DNA of 10,872 bases from assembly GCA_964573775.1 (NCBI GenBank), contig CAZNKU010000047.1, positions 1 through 10,872 of the forward strand, given 5' to 3'. How positions within the stretch are numbered: position 1 is the stretch's first letter; the number at the start of each line of letters is the position of its first letter. Below are positions 1 to 6,807 of the stretch, piece by piece. The DNA comes from CAZNKU01 sp964573775 (GTDB taxonomy: Bacteria; Bacillota; Clostridia; Monoglobales; Firm-18). The position numbers were made by a program, and so were the translations under genes. Under the pieces are notes generated by a model that saw nothing but the letters and a program-made list of their open reading frames with translations, searched no databases and was not told where the DNA came from.

Positions 1-54
1 GCCGGTGGCAAGCGCCTATCAACGACCGTAGCGGACAGCGGAGACAGGGGGTTG
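1..54. other. GC-rich stretch at window edge, unidentified
   Basis: The first ~54 bases are clearly richer in G and C than the A/T-rich DNA after them and run directly into a terminator-like hairpin. On the plus strand, frames 1 and 3 stay open from the window edge to stops at about 82-84 and 88-90, and frame 2 stops at 29-31. None of the short translations is recognisable. It could be the 3' end of a plus-strand gene or structured RNA that starts outside the window, or part of another intergenic repeat. No function is assigned. Confidence 0.3.
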
Positions 55-77
55 AAGTGTTTTCAAAACACTTTTTT
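55..77 (+). terminator. Terminator-like hairpin with T-run
   Basis: AAGTGTTT (55-62) pairs perfectly with AAACACTT (66-73) around a 3-nt loop and is followed by TTTT (74-77). This is the form of a Rho-independent terminator on the plus strand and would end a transcript entering from the left edge. The stem is A/T-rich, so it may be weak. The reverse reading has no T-run of similar quality. Confidence 0.5.
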
Positions 78-176
78 ATTATGACTATATAATTCCGTAA
101 TTTTAAAAAGTAACAAAAATACAAATAACGGTGAATACTTAAACCGTACAAAAGATTTAATCTATATATAACATAA

Positions 177-202
177 GAGACGGAAACAAAAGTTTCCGTC
201 TC
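177..202. repeat. Palindromic repeat copy A
   Basis: GAGACGGAAAC (177-187) and GTTTCCGTCTC (192-202) form an 11-bp perfect stem around an AAAA loop. The core of 9 bp plus loop is identical to the copy at 457-478. No long T-run follows on either strand, so as a terminator it would be weak. Confidence 0.75.
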
Positions 203-228
203 AGACCGTCGAAAAAGTTGTTCTACCG

Positions 229-279
229 CAATTGATTTAATAATTATATTCAATTGTAGGGCAAGTGCTTGCTCTTGCC
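229..279. repeat. Two adjacent small inverted repeats
   Basis: CAATTGA (229-235) is complementary to TCAATTG (250-256) across a 14-nt A/T-only spacer. Directly after it, GGCAAG (260-265) pairs with CTTGCC (274-279) over an 8-nt loop. Neither is followed by a convincing T-run. They are part of the palindrome cluster and have no assigned function. Confidence 0.5.
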
Positions 280-296
280 GAAAAAAATATAACTAC

Positions 297-333
297 AAAA
301 CCGCAAGGAAAACATCTAATTTTCCTTGCGGTT
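297..333 (-). terminator. Strong hairpin, possible distal terminator of rpsB-tsf
   Basis: A perfect 14-bp stem (299-312 with 320-333, core CCGCAAGG/CCTTGCGG) has a 7-nt loop. Read on the minus strand, the GC-rich base of the stem runs into TTTTG and, a little further, a run of seven T. This is the best intrinsic-terminator shape on that strand downstream of tsf, about 170 nt after its stop. It may instead be just another member of the palindrome cluster that happens to terminate. Confidence 0.5.
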
Positions 334-340
334 ACTTGCT

Positions 341-398
341 TTTTGCCAATTTGAACTCTACCGTACCATCGTACGCCGACGAATTCAAATTGACAAAA
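341..398. repeat. Long nested inverted repeat
   Basis: TTTTG-C-CAATTTGAA (341-355) pairs with TTCAAATTG-A-CAAAA (384-398): 9 bp, one mismatch, then 5 bp. Inside the loop, CGTAC (362-366) pairs with GTACG (371-375) around CATC. The nested hairpin-on-stem shape is structured-RNA-like, but no known RNA family is recognised. Confidence 0.5.
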
Positions 399-423
399 TA
401 TAACTGCCTTTTTCGCAATCTGC

Positions 424-481
424 CAGCGTGTCGATAGTTTTATCGACACGCTGAAAGACGGAAACAAAAGTTTCCGTCTTT
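424..481. terminator. Two abutting perfect hairpins just downstream of tsf
   Basis: The first hairpin has a 13-bp perfect stem (CAGCGTGTCGATA, 424-436, with 441-453) and a GTTT loop. The second begins at the next base and has a 12-bp stem (AAAGACGGAAAC, 454-465, with 470-481) and an AAAA loop. The pair lies 19 nt after the tsf stop. On the minus strand the U-tract after the nearer hairpin is only three bases, so termination of tsf there would be imperfect. On the plus strand the second hairpin runs into TTTTAAAATTTT. They may protect the mRNA 3' end or act as a weak bidirectional terminator. Confidence 0.5.
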
Positions 482-500
482 TAAAATTTTAATTATTTAA

Positions 501-1397
501 TTATTTCATCATGCTTGCAACTTCTGCAGCAAAATCGTCAGCTTTCTTTTCAAGACCTTCGCCCTTTTCAAAACGAACGAAGTCAACCAACTTAACGCCC
601 TTAGAAGCAAGGAACTTTTCAACAGATACGCTGTCATCCTTAACGAATGCCTGCTTTGTCAAGCAGTTCTGTTCAAAGAACTTGTTGATTTTACCTGTAA
701 GCATTTTTTCCAAAATGTTTTCAGGCTTGTTAGCATTTTTAGGATCTTCCTTCATCTGAGCAAGAATGAAGTGCTTTTCCTTTTCAAGATCTTCAGCAGG
801 AACTGAAGCTTCGTCAAGGTAAGCAGGGTTCATAGCAGCGATGTGCATAGCAACATCTCTTGCCGCTTCTTTAGCTTCATCACTAAAGTCTGCACATTCA
901 ACATTAACCATAACACCAATTCTACCGCCCATGTGAATGTAACCCACAACATTGCCGTCGAAACGAGCAAATCTTCTAAGGTTCATATTTTCACCGATTT
1001 TAGCGATTTTTTCTGTAAGCATATCTTTGATTGTTACAGCGCTGTCATCAACAAAGTTAGATGCAAGCAATGCATCAACATCAGCTGGGTTTGTAGCAAT
1101 AACCTGCTTAGCAATATTCTTAACAAGTGCCTGGAATTCTTCATTTTTAGCAACGAAGTCTGTTTCGGAGTTAACTTCAACCATAGCACCTACGTTACCT
1201 TCAACAAGAATATCAACCATACCTTCAGCAGCGATTCTGCCTGCCTTCTTTTCAGCAGTAGCAAGACCTTTTTCTCTCAAAAAATCCATAGCCTTGTCAA
1301 AATCACCGTTAGTTTCTGTAAGAGCCTTTTTGCAGTCCATCATACCGCAACCGGTCTTTTCACGCAAATTTTTAACATCTGCAGCTGTAAAACTCAT
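501..1397 (-). CDS. tsf: Translation elongation factor Ts (EF-Ts)
   Basis: EF-Ts is the nucleotide exchange factor that releases GDP from EF-Tu so it can rebind GTP and aminoacyl-tRNA in the cytoplasm. The 298-residue protein opens with the UBA-like domain (residues about 1-50, ending REKGLATAEKKAGR). It carries the EF-Tu contact motif TDFVAKNEEF at residues 79-88, and the rest fits the EF-Ts dimerisation domain. The length is normal for the family. The ATG is preceded by AAAGGAGA (1413-1406) with 8-nt spacing. It lies 41 nt after rpsB with no terminator between, the usual rpsB-tsf pair, so it should be cotranscribed with rpsB. The usual next genes, pyrH and frr, are absent. A block of palindromes follows instead. 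Confidence 0.98.
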   Translation of the reverse strand: MSFTAADVKNLREKTGCGMMDCKKALTETNGDFDKAMDFLREKGLATAEKKAGRIAAEGMVDILVEGNVGAMVEVNSETDFVAKNEEFQALVKNIAKQVIATNPADVDALLASNFVDDSAVTIKDMLTEKIAKIGENMNLRRFARFDGNVVGYIHMGGRIGVMVNVECADFSDEAKEAARDVAMHIAAMNPAYLDEASVPAEDLEKEKHFILAQMKEDPKNANKPENILEKMLTGKINKFFEQNCLTKQAFVKDDSVSVEKFLASKGVKLVDFVRFEKGEGLEKKADDFAAEVASMMK

Positions 1398-1438
1398 ATT
1401 AAAAGTCTCCTTTATATTAAATTTTGGTAGATGACAAA

Positions 1439-2176
1439 TTATTCAGCATCTGCTGCTTCAGCGCCATCTTCTTCAACTGCTGCTGCCATTGATTCACCCT
1501 GTTTTGCTTCCAAAACAGCATTTGCAATGCATTCAACAATCAATTTAACTGCTCTGATAGCGTCGTCGTTACCAGGGATAACGTAATCAACTTCTTCAGG
1601 GTCACAGTTTGTATCAACGATAGCTACTACAGGGATGTTAAGTCTCTTAGCTTCTGCAATAGCGATTTTTTCTTTACGAGGGTCAACAACGAACATAGCA
1701 CCAGGCATGTCCTTCATTTCCTTAATACCGCCGAAGTTCTTTTCAAGCTTTTCCATTTCCTTCTTAAGCTTCATAACTTCTTTCTTTGGTAGAAGTTCGA
1801 ATGTACCGTCTTCTTCCATCTTCTGTAGCTGATACAAACGATCAATACTCTTTCTGATAGTTTTGAAGTTTGTAAGCATACCACCCAACCAACGGTTGTT
1901 AACGTAGTACATACCGATTCTCTTAGCTTCTTCTGTGATAGCTTCCTGAGCCTGTTTCTTTGTACCTACGAACAAGATGTCCTTGCCATCCAAAGCTACG
2001 TCTCTGATGAAAGCGTAAGCTTCTTCAATCTTCTTTGCAGTCTTCTGCAAGTCGATGATGTAGATACCGTTTCTTTCTGTGAAAATGTACTCTGCCATTT
2101 TCGGGTTCCATCTGCGAGTCTGGTGACCAAAGTGTACACCGGCCTCAAGCAGCTGTTTCATTGAAATTACTGCCAT
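1439..2176 (-). CDS. rpsB: 30S ribosomal protein S2
   Basis: S2 binds the 30S subunit late in assembly and helps recruit S1 and mRNA. The 245-residue product begins MAVISMKQLLEAGVHFGHQ and contains the family signatures RRWNPKM, FVGTKKQAQ, NNRWLGGMLTN and, later, DTNCDP followed by IPGNDDA. The C-terminus is acidic and alanine-rich. The frame is open upstream to a GTG at 2248, but the start chosen is the ATG at 2176. It begins the conserved S2 sequence and has an AAGGAGG site (2192-2186) at good distance. It heads the rpsB-tsf unit, 125 nt after the trmFO stop, with its own promoter overlapping the end of trmFO. S2 autoregulation through the leader is known in other bacteria but is not demonstrable here. 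Confidence 0.98.
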   Translation of the reverse strand: MAVISMKQLLEAGVHFGHQTRRWNPKMAEYIFTERNGIYIIDLQKTAKKIEEAYAFIRDVALDGKDILFVGTKKQAQEAITEEAKRIGMYYVNNRWLGGMLTNFKTIRKSIDRLYQLQKMEEDGTFELLPKKEVMKLKKEMEKLEKNFGGIKEMKDMPGAMFVVDPRKEKIAIAEAKRLNIPVVAIVDTNCDPEEVDYVIPGNDDAIRAVKLIVECIANAVLEAKQGESMAAAVEEDGAEAADAE

Positions 2177-2295
2177 TTTTATTTTCCTCCTTGTTTTTAT
2201 ACCTCCGCAAGACTTCATTTTTATGCACAACCACTTGGGCAACAGCACACAAATCCGTCTGCGTGTGTATTTTTAGCTGTTTTTACAGCTTGAAT
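2177..2295 (-). promoter_or_regulatory. rpsB 5' leader
   Basis: From the predicted transcription start near 2289 to the rpsB ATG lie roughly 110 nt of untranslated leader. It begins with a small hairpin (AGCTGT-AAAA-ACAGCT) followed by A-rich, not T-rich, sequence, so it is not a terminator. A second GGAGGT-like element lies upstream of the real AAGGAGG site without a suitable start codon. A leader of this length could hold a ribosomal-protein binding site, but I could not identify a known S2 leader fold. Confidence 0.35.
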
Positions 2296-2324
2296 ATTAT
2301 ATCACATATTTTCTATAATTGCAA
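2296..2324 (-). promoter_or_regulatory. Promoter for rpsB-tsf
   Basis: TTGCAA (2324-2319), a 17-nt spacer and a perfect TATAAT (2301-2296) preceded by TGA give an extended -10 vegetative promoter. The -35 and spacer lie inside the last codons of trmFO, and the -10 overlaps the base just after its stop. rpsB-tsf can therefore be transcribed independently as well as by read-through from the dprA-topA-trmFO unit. Confidence 0.7.
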
Positions 2325-3588
2325 GAGCTTTTTTAGAAATTTTTTCATATCTTTCTTTTTTATTTTTAATTCTCTCTTCAAGTGACGGCAAAAGCCCGAA
2401 ATTTATGTTCATTGGCTGAAAATTCTTGCCTGAATACTCGGAAATATAAGCCGCCAATGCACCGTGTGCCGTAGCACGGTCAAACACCACTTTTTCCTTG
2501 CCCAAAGCCTTCATTGCGGCATTTATACCGGCAACCAAACCGCTTGATGCACTTTCCACATAACCTTCAACACCTGTTATCTGTCCTGCAAAAAATACAT
2601 CGGGATGCTTTTTCATATTATAGGTTGCATCCAAAAGATTAGGTGAATTTATATATGTGTTTCTGTGCATAACACCATAGCGTGCAAAGGTTGCATTTTC
2701 AAGTCCAGGTATCATACCGAAAACTCTTTTTTGCTCCGGAAATTTAAGGTGTGTCTGAAAACCTACAATGTTATACATTGTGCCCTCGGCATTGTCCTGA
2801 CGAAGCTGAACAACTGCATAATTTTTTGTACCGTCGGGTTTATCAAGGCCAACCGGTTTAAGTGGTCCGAAAACAAGAGTTTCCTTACCCCTTTTTGCCA
2901 TAACCTCAACAGGCATACATCCTTCAAAAACATTGTTTTCAAATTCTTTAAGTTCTGCAGTTTCTGCATTTACAAGCTCTGTCCAGAAAGCCTCGTACTG
3001 TTCCTTTGACATAGGGCAGTTTATATAGTCATCTCCGCCCTTTCCGTAACGAGCCGCCTTATATGTTATGTTGTGGTCAATGCTATCGTACATAACAATA
3101 GGTGCCGCCGCATCGAAAAAGTGCAGATATTCTTCTCCTTCCGTAAGTCTTGTGATTTCACCTATAAGTGCATCGGATGTAAGTGGTCCTGTGGCAATTA
3201 CAACAATGCCATCAGGAATTTGTGATACTTCCTCGGAAAGTACAAGTTCTATATTTTCGTGATTTTTAATCCTTTCGGTTATCATTTCCGAAAAGCCCTG
3301 TCTGTCAACAGCCAAAGCACCGCCTGCAGGAACCTTTGTGGCATCGGCACATTCCATAATCAGGGAATTTAAAAGGCGCATCTCTTCCTTTAAAAGACCT
3401 ACTGCATTTGTTATACCGTCTGCACGCAGTGAATTACTGCACACAAGCTCTGCAAGATTATCATTTTTATGAGCAGGTGATTTTTTTTCAGGCTTCATAT
3501 CTATAAGCCTAACTTTAACACCTCTGTTTGCAATCTGCCATGCAGCCTCACAGCCCGCAAGACCTGCACCGATAACAGTTACTGTCAT
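2302..3588 (-). CDS. trmFO: tRNA m5U54 methyltransferase, folate/FAD-dependent (TrmFO)
   Basis: TrmFO makes 5-methyluridine at position 54 of tRNA, taking the carbon from methylenetetrahydrofolate and the electrons from FADH2, unlike the SAM-dependent TrmA of enterobacteria. The 428-residue protein starts with an FAD-binding GAGLAG (7-12) and the family stretch AELVCSNSLRADG with Cys50. A second conserved cysteine lies in EGCMPVEVMAKRG (Cys224). These correspond to the two catalytic cysteines described for the Bacillus enzyme (Cys53 and Cys226). The end NFGLLPSLEERIKNK is typical of the family. Its ATG overlaps the topA stop by 4 nt (ATGA), implying translational coupling. The dprA-topA-trmFO order is conserved in Bacillota. 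Confidence 0.96.
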   Translation of the reverse strand: MTVTVIGAGLAGCEAAWQIANRGVKVRLIDMKPEKKSPAHKNDNLAELVCSNSLRADGITNAVGLLKEEMRLLNSLIMECADATKVPAGGALAVDRQGFSEMITERIKNHENIELVLSEEVSQIPDGIVVIATGPLTSDALIGEITRLTEGEEYLHFFDAAAPIVMYDSIDHNITYKAARYGKGGDDYINCPMSKEQYEAFWTELVNAETAELKEFENNVFEGCMPVEVMAKRGKETLVFGPLKPVGLDKPDGTKNYAVVQLRQDNAEGTMYNIVGFQTHLKFPEQKRVFGMIPGLENATFARYGVMHRNTYINSPNLLDATYNMKKHPDVFFAGQITGVEGYVESASSGLVAGINAAMKALGKEKVVFDRATAHGALAAYISEYSGKNFQPMNINFGLLPSLEERIKNKKERYEKISKKALAIIENM

Positions 3589-5675
3589 TTGCTCTTTTTC
3601 TCCTTGTTTTCTTCATAGCCGCATTTTTCATCGGCACAGTATACACGTTTTTTGCCTCTGAATTTGTTTTCAAGCAATAGGCCTCCACACTTAGGACATT
3701 CCTGTGTGAGCGGTGTATCCCATGTCATAAATTCACATGTCGGGTTATGTTCACAACCATAATAGGTCTTACCTCTTTTTGATTTTTTAATCAAAAGCTT
3801 GCCACCACATTTAGGACAGTTTGCACCTGATTCCTTAATAATAGGTTTTGCATTACGGCATTCGGGGAAGCCTGGACATGCAAGGAATTTACCAAAGCGA
3901 CCCATTTTATAAACCATCATTCTGCCGCACTTTTCGCAAGGTACATCAGAAACTTCGTCTTCTATCTTGATTTTGCCTATGGCATCCTCTGCTTTTTTCA
4001 AAGTTTCTTCAAAGGGTCCGTAAAAATCGGAAACAACCTTTATCCAATCAATTGTACCATCTTCTACATCATCAAGCTTTTCTTCCATATTTGCAGTAAA
4101 TTCAATATCTACAATATCCCTAAAATATTCTATCATAAGGTCTGTAATTACAGTACCAAGCTCCGTTGGATGCAAGGCCTTACCCTTACGTGAAACATAG
4201 TTTCTTGAAAGAATTGTTGTAATAGTCGGTGCATAAGTACTTGGACGGCCTATGCCCTCTTCTTCCATCGCCTTGATAAGTGACGCTTCTGTATATCTTG
4301 CAGGAGGTTCTGTAAAATGCTGTGATTCTTCAAGCTTTGAAAGCTTAAGCTCCTCACCTTTTTCAAGAAGCGGCAATGCGCCGTCATCTTCGTCCTTATT
4401 TTCTTTACTCTCCACATATATCTTCATAAAGCCCGGGAATTTTATGGTTGAACCGTTTGCCTTGAAAACATAGTCTGCAACGTCAATATCTACTGAAACA
4501 GTATCAAAAACTGCAGATGACATCTGGCTGGCAACAAAACGCTCCCATATAAGCTTATAAATCTTATAAAGATCAGGTGTTAAGCTATCCTTAACGTCTT
4601 CGGGAAGCAGTGTAACATTTGAAGGTCTTATAGCTTCATGCGCATCCTGAGCGGATTTTTTAGTTTTATATGTGCGAGGTGTTTCGGGAGCATATTCCTC
4701 ACCGTATGTTGATTTGATAAATTCAAATGCAGTAGCTTTTGCTTCGTCCGAAATACGAAGTGAGTCAGTTCTCATATATGTTATAAGACCGATTGTGCCT
4801 TTGCCCTTAACCTCAACGCCTTCATAAAGCTGCTGAGCAGCCTGCATTGTACGGCGTGATGTAAAGTTAAGCTTACGTGAAGCTTCCTGCTGAAGTGTAC
4901 TTGTGGTAAACGGCGGTGCGGGATTACGACTTTTTGTCTTTGTAACAACGTCACTTACAACGTATGCGCCACCGTCAATTTTAGCAAGAATTCCACGTAC
5001 CTGTGCTTCATTTGTAAGTTCAATTTTGCCATTTTTATCACCGTGGAAATGTGCTGAAAACTTTTTGCGGTCTCCGTTTTTATTAAGCTTAGCATCAATT
5101 CTCCAGTATTCCTGTGGAATAAATGCTTCAATTTCTCTTTCACGGTCTACAACAAGACGTGTTGCAACTGATTGAACACGACCTGCACTAAGTCCTTTTT
5201 TAACTTTTTTCCACAAAAGCGGACTTATTTTGTAACCAACAATACGGTCAAGAGCACGTCTTGCCTGCTGAGCATCAACCAAATCCTGATCAATTGCTCT
5301 TGGGTTTTTTACAGCATTCTGAACTGCTGACTTTGTAATTTCATTAAAAGTAATACGGTAGGTATCCTTTTCCGCAATTTCCAAAGCGGATGCAAGATGC
5401 CACGAAATAGCCTCACCTTCACGGTCAGGGTCAGTTGCCAGAAAAACTTTTTTAGCCGCTTTTGCTTCCTTTTTAAGCTTTGTAAGCAAATCACCTTTAC
5501 CTCTTATGGTGATATATCGCGGTTCAAAGTTGTTTTCTACGTCAATACCTAACTGACTTTTAGGTAAATCACGGATATGTCCGTTTGATGCAAGGACTGT
5601 ATAGTTTTTGCCTAAATACTTTTTAATTGTCTTAGCTTTGGCAGGTGATTCCACCACCACTAAATAGTCTGCCAT
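3585..5675 (-). CDS. topA: DNA topoisomerase I (type IA)
   Basis: TopA relaxes negative supercoils by passing strands through a transient single-strand break. The 696-residue protein has an N-terminal TOPRIM domain (VVESPAKAKTIKKYLG from residue 7, catalytic Glu9; acidic motif DPDREGE at 82-88). It also has the PFTTSTLQQEA segment (255-265) and the active-site tyrosine in ITYMRTDS (Tyr300). Three C-terminal four-cysteine zinc modules follow, with cysteines at 580/583/600/606, 620/623/641/647 and 660/663/680/685, and a lysine-rich tail. Length and architecture match Bacillota TopA. GGAGG (5685-5681) sits 5 nt before the ATG. It follows dprA by 21 nt and overlaps trmFO by 4 nt, so the three form one operon. 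Confidence 0.98.
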   Translation of the reverse strand: MADYLVVVESPAKAKTIKKYLGKNYTVLASNGHIRDLPKSQLGIDVENNFEPRYITIRGKGDLLTKLKKEAKAAKKVFLATDPDREGEAISWHLASALEIAEKDTYRITFNEITKSAVQNAVKNPRAIDQDLVDAQQARRALDRIVGYKISPLLWKKVKKGLSAGRVQSVATRLVVDREREIEAFIPQEYWRIDAKLNKNGDRKKFSAHFHGDKNGKIELTNEAQVRGILAKIDGGAYVVSDVVTKTKSRNPAPPFTTSTLQQEASRKLNFTSRRTMQAAQQLYEGVEVKGKGTIGLITYMRTDSLRISDEAKATAFEFIKSTYGEEYAPETPRTYKTKKSAQDAHEAIRPSNVTLLPEDVKDSLTPDLYKIYKLIWERFVASQMSSAVFDTVSVDIDVADYVFKANGSTIKFPGFMKIYVESKENKDEDDGALPLLEKGEELKLSKLEESQHFTEPPARYTEASLIKAMEEEGIGRPSTYAPTITTILSRNYVSRKGKALHPTELGTVITDLMIEYFRDIVDIEFTANMEEKLDDVEDGTIDWIKVVSDFYGPFEETLKKAEDAIGKIKIEDEVSDVPCEKCGRMMVYKMGRFGKFLACPGFPECRNAKPIIKESGANCPKCGGKLLIKKSKRGKTYYGCEHNPTCEFMTWDTPLTQECPKCGGLLLENKFRGKKRVYCADEKCGYEENKEKKSK

Positions 5676-5696
5676 ATAGCCCTCCGTTTCTGCCTG

Positions 5697-6806
5697 TTAA
5701 AGGCTCAAAATATATTGTTTACCGGGTAACTGTCTTACTGTACCCGAAAGTTCTAACATAAACAGGCATTGGTTTGCCACTGCAATTTCAATACCCGATT
5801 TAAAGCAAATTTCATCTATATGCATAGGCGTATTTGAATCTAATACCTCTGCAATTCTCCGCTGGTCACCTGTGAGTTTTTCAAAAACAATGTTCATACG
5901 TTGTTGGCTGTTTTCACTTCGACTACTTTCTTCCACCAGCATATATCCCAAATCCATAATAATATCCTCTGCACAGGTTACAAGCCTTGCCCCATCACGA
6001 ATAAGTTTATGGGATACTGCACTAAGGGGATTGTCAACATTCCCAGGCAGACAAAACACTTCTCTGCCCTGGTCTTTTGCAATGTTTGCAGTTATGGATG
6101 AACCGCTGGATGCTTTACCCTCCACCACAAGTACTGCATTTGACATACCGCTGACTATTCTGTTTCGTACAGGAAAGTGCGTAGGCATTGGTGATGTTCC
6201 CGGTGCAAATTCTGAAATAACAGCACCGTTTTGTTCTATTAAATCTTTAACTGCACCGTTTTCAGGCGGATAAAGTACATCAACACCGCAACCAAGTACA
6301 GCCACCGTCAAAGCCTCTGAACGTATGGCGCCTTTATGTGCAAAGGTATCTATGCCTCTTGCCATACCACTTACAATCATAAATCCTCTGTTTCCCAAAT
6401 CTGCTGCAATTTTCTCTGCCATTTTTGCTCCGTAATTGCTTGGTTTTCTTGAACCCACAATTGCAACTGACGGAATATTTTTAATGTCGGGAAGCTTTCC
6501 TTTTACATAAAGTACCACCGGCGGACAAGGTATGTTTTTAAGATTTTCCGGATAATCGTCATCAAAAATTGTAACAATGTTTATACCCAGTGCCAGGCAT
6601 TCTGCGGCAATTTCTTCTGCTCTTTTTACGCTTTTATCGTTCAATTTATATATATGCACATCCGATATTCCCTGTATTAACGCAAGTTCGTCCGAATCTG
6701 CATTATATATTGCCTCAAAGGAATTATAATATTCACATAAAAGCGGAGAAATACGGCTGCCTGCACCAAATGCTTCTGCCAGCCATATTGCGTATATTTT
6801 TTCCAT
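5697..6806 (-). CDS. dprA: DNA-processing protein DprA (Smf)
   Basis: DprA binds incoming single-stranded DNA during natural transformation and loads RecA on it. It is also kept in many species not known to be competent. The 369-residue protein has an N-terminal helical region (about 1-75). A Rossmann-like core follows, with VGSRKPSNYG (117-126), SGMARGID (146-153), GCGVDVLYPPEN (172-183), FPVRNRIVSG (211-220) and EGKASSGSSITA (229-240). The C-terminal winged-helix domain spans about 310-369. All domains are intact. The ATG lies 1 nt after the stop of the upstream methyltransferase gene, so translation is probably coupled. No other competence gene is in the window, so its role here cannot be judged. 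Confidence 0.97.
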   Translation of the reverse strand: MEKIYAIWLAEAFGAGSRISPLLCEYYNSFEAIYNADSDELALIQGISDVHIYKLNDKSVKRAEEIAAECLALGINIVTIFDDDYPENLKNIPCPPVVLYVKGKLPDIKNIPSVAIVGSRKPSNYGAKMAEKIAADLGNRGFMIVSGMARGIDTFAHKGAIRSEALTVAVLGCGVDVLYPPENGAVKDLIEQNGAVISEFAPGTSPMPTHFPVRNRIVSGMSNAVLVVEGKASSGSSITANIAKDQGREVFCLPGNVDNPLSAVSHKLIRDGARLVTCAEDIIMDLGYMLVEESSRSENSQQRMNIVFEKLTGDQRRIAEVLDSNTPMHIDEICFKSGIEIAVANQCLFMLELSGTVRQLPGKQYILSL

Positions 6807-6807
6807 A

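Larger units (their letters stand above)
177..481. repeat. Cluster of palindromes bounded by inverted modules (MITE-like or dispersed repeat)
   Basis: This gene-free stretch holds at least six inverted repeats: 177-202, 229-256, 260-279, 299-333, 341-398 and 424-453 abutting 454-481. Both ends carry the palindrome GACGGAAAC-AAAA-GTTTCCGTC. Next to it lies a second shared motif in opposite orientations: TTTTATCGACACGCTGA on the plus strand (438-454) and TTTTTCGACGGTCTGA on the minus strand (216-201). The two ends are therefore imperfect inverted copies of one ~40-bp module. That architecture fits a small non-autonomous element or a dispersed intergenic palindromic repeat. No transposase and no clear target-site duplication are visible. 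The minus-strand frame at 237-467 runs through the palindromes and is not a credible gene. Confidence 0.5.

Noticed and set aside
237..467. A 76-codon open frame on the minus strand downstream of tsf
   Set aside because: It runs through several palindromes, which produce the composition seen. It has no convincing ribosome binding site and resembles no known protein, so it is more likely a by-product of the repeat cluster.
177..481. CRISPR array or integron attC sites in the palindrome cluster
   Set aside because: There are no regularly spaced direct repeats with unique spacers, and no cas or integrase gene is nearby. The inverted repeats differ from each other and lack the attC core GTTRRRY arrangement.
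511..1434. Long plus-strand open frames opposite tsf (up to 195 codons)
   Set aside because: These are antisense shadows of a clearly coding, highly conserved gene. They have no ribosome binding site or recognisable domain.
2177..2248. Upstream GTG start giving a 269-residue S2
   Set aside because: The 24 extra residues are not S2-like. The ATG at 2176 begins the conserved sequence and has an AAGGAGG site, and the extension overlaps the predicted leader.
2271..2295. AGCTGT-AAAA-ACAGCT hairpin between trmFO and rpsB as a terminator
   Set aside because: The stem has only six pairs and is followed on the minus strand by AAAAATAC, not by a T-run. It lies in the rpsB leader downstream of the promoter.
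5697..6806. dprA as a sign of a competence or defence island
   Set aside because: dprA is a core gene beside topA in most Bacillota, and no com, toxin, nuclease or restriction gene accompanies it here.
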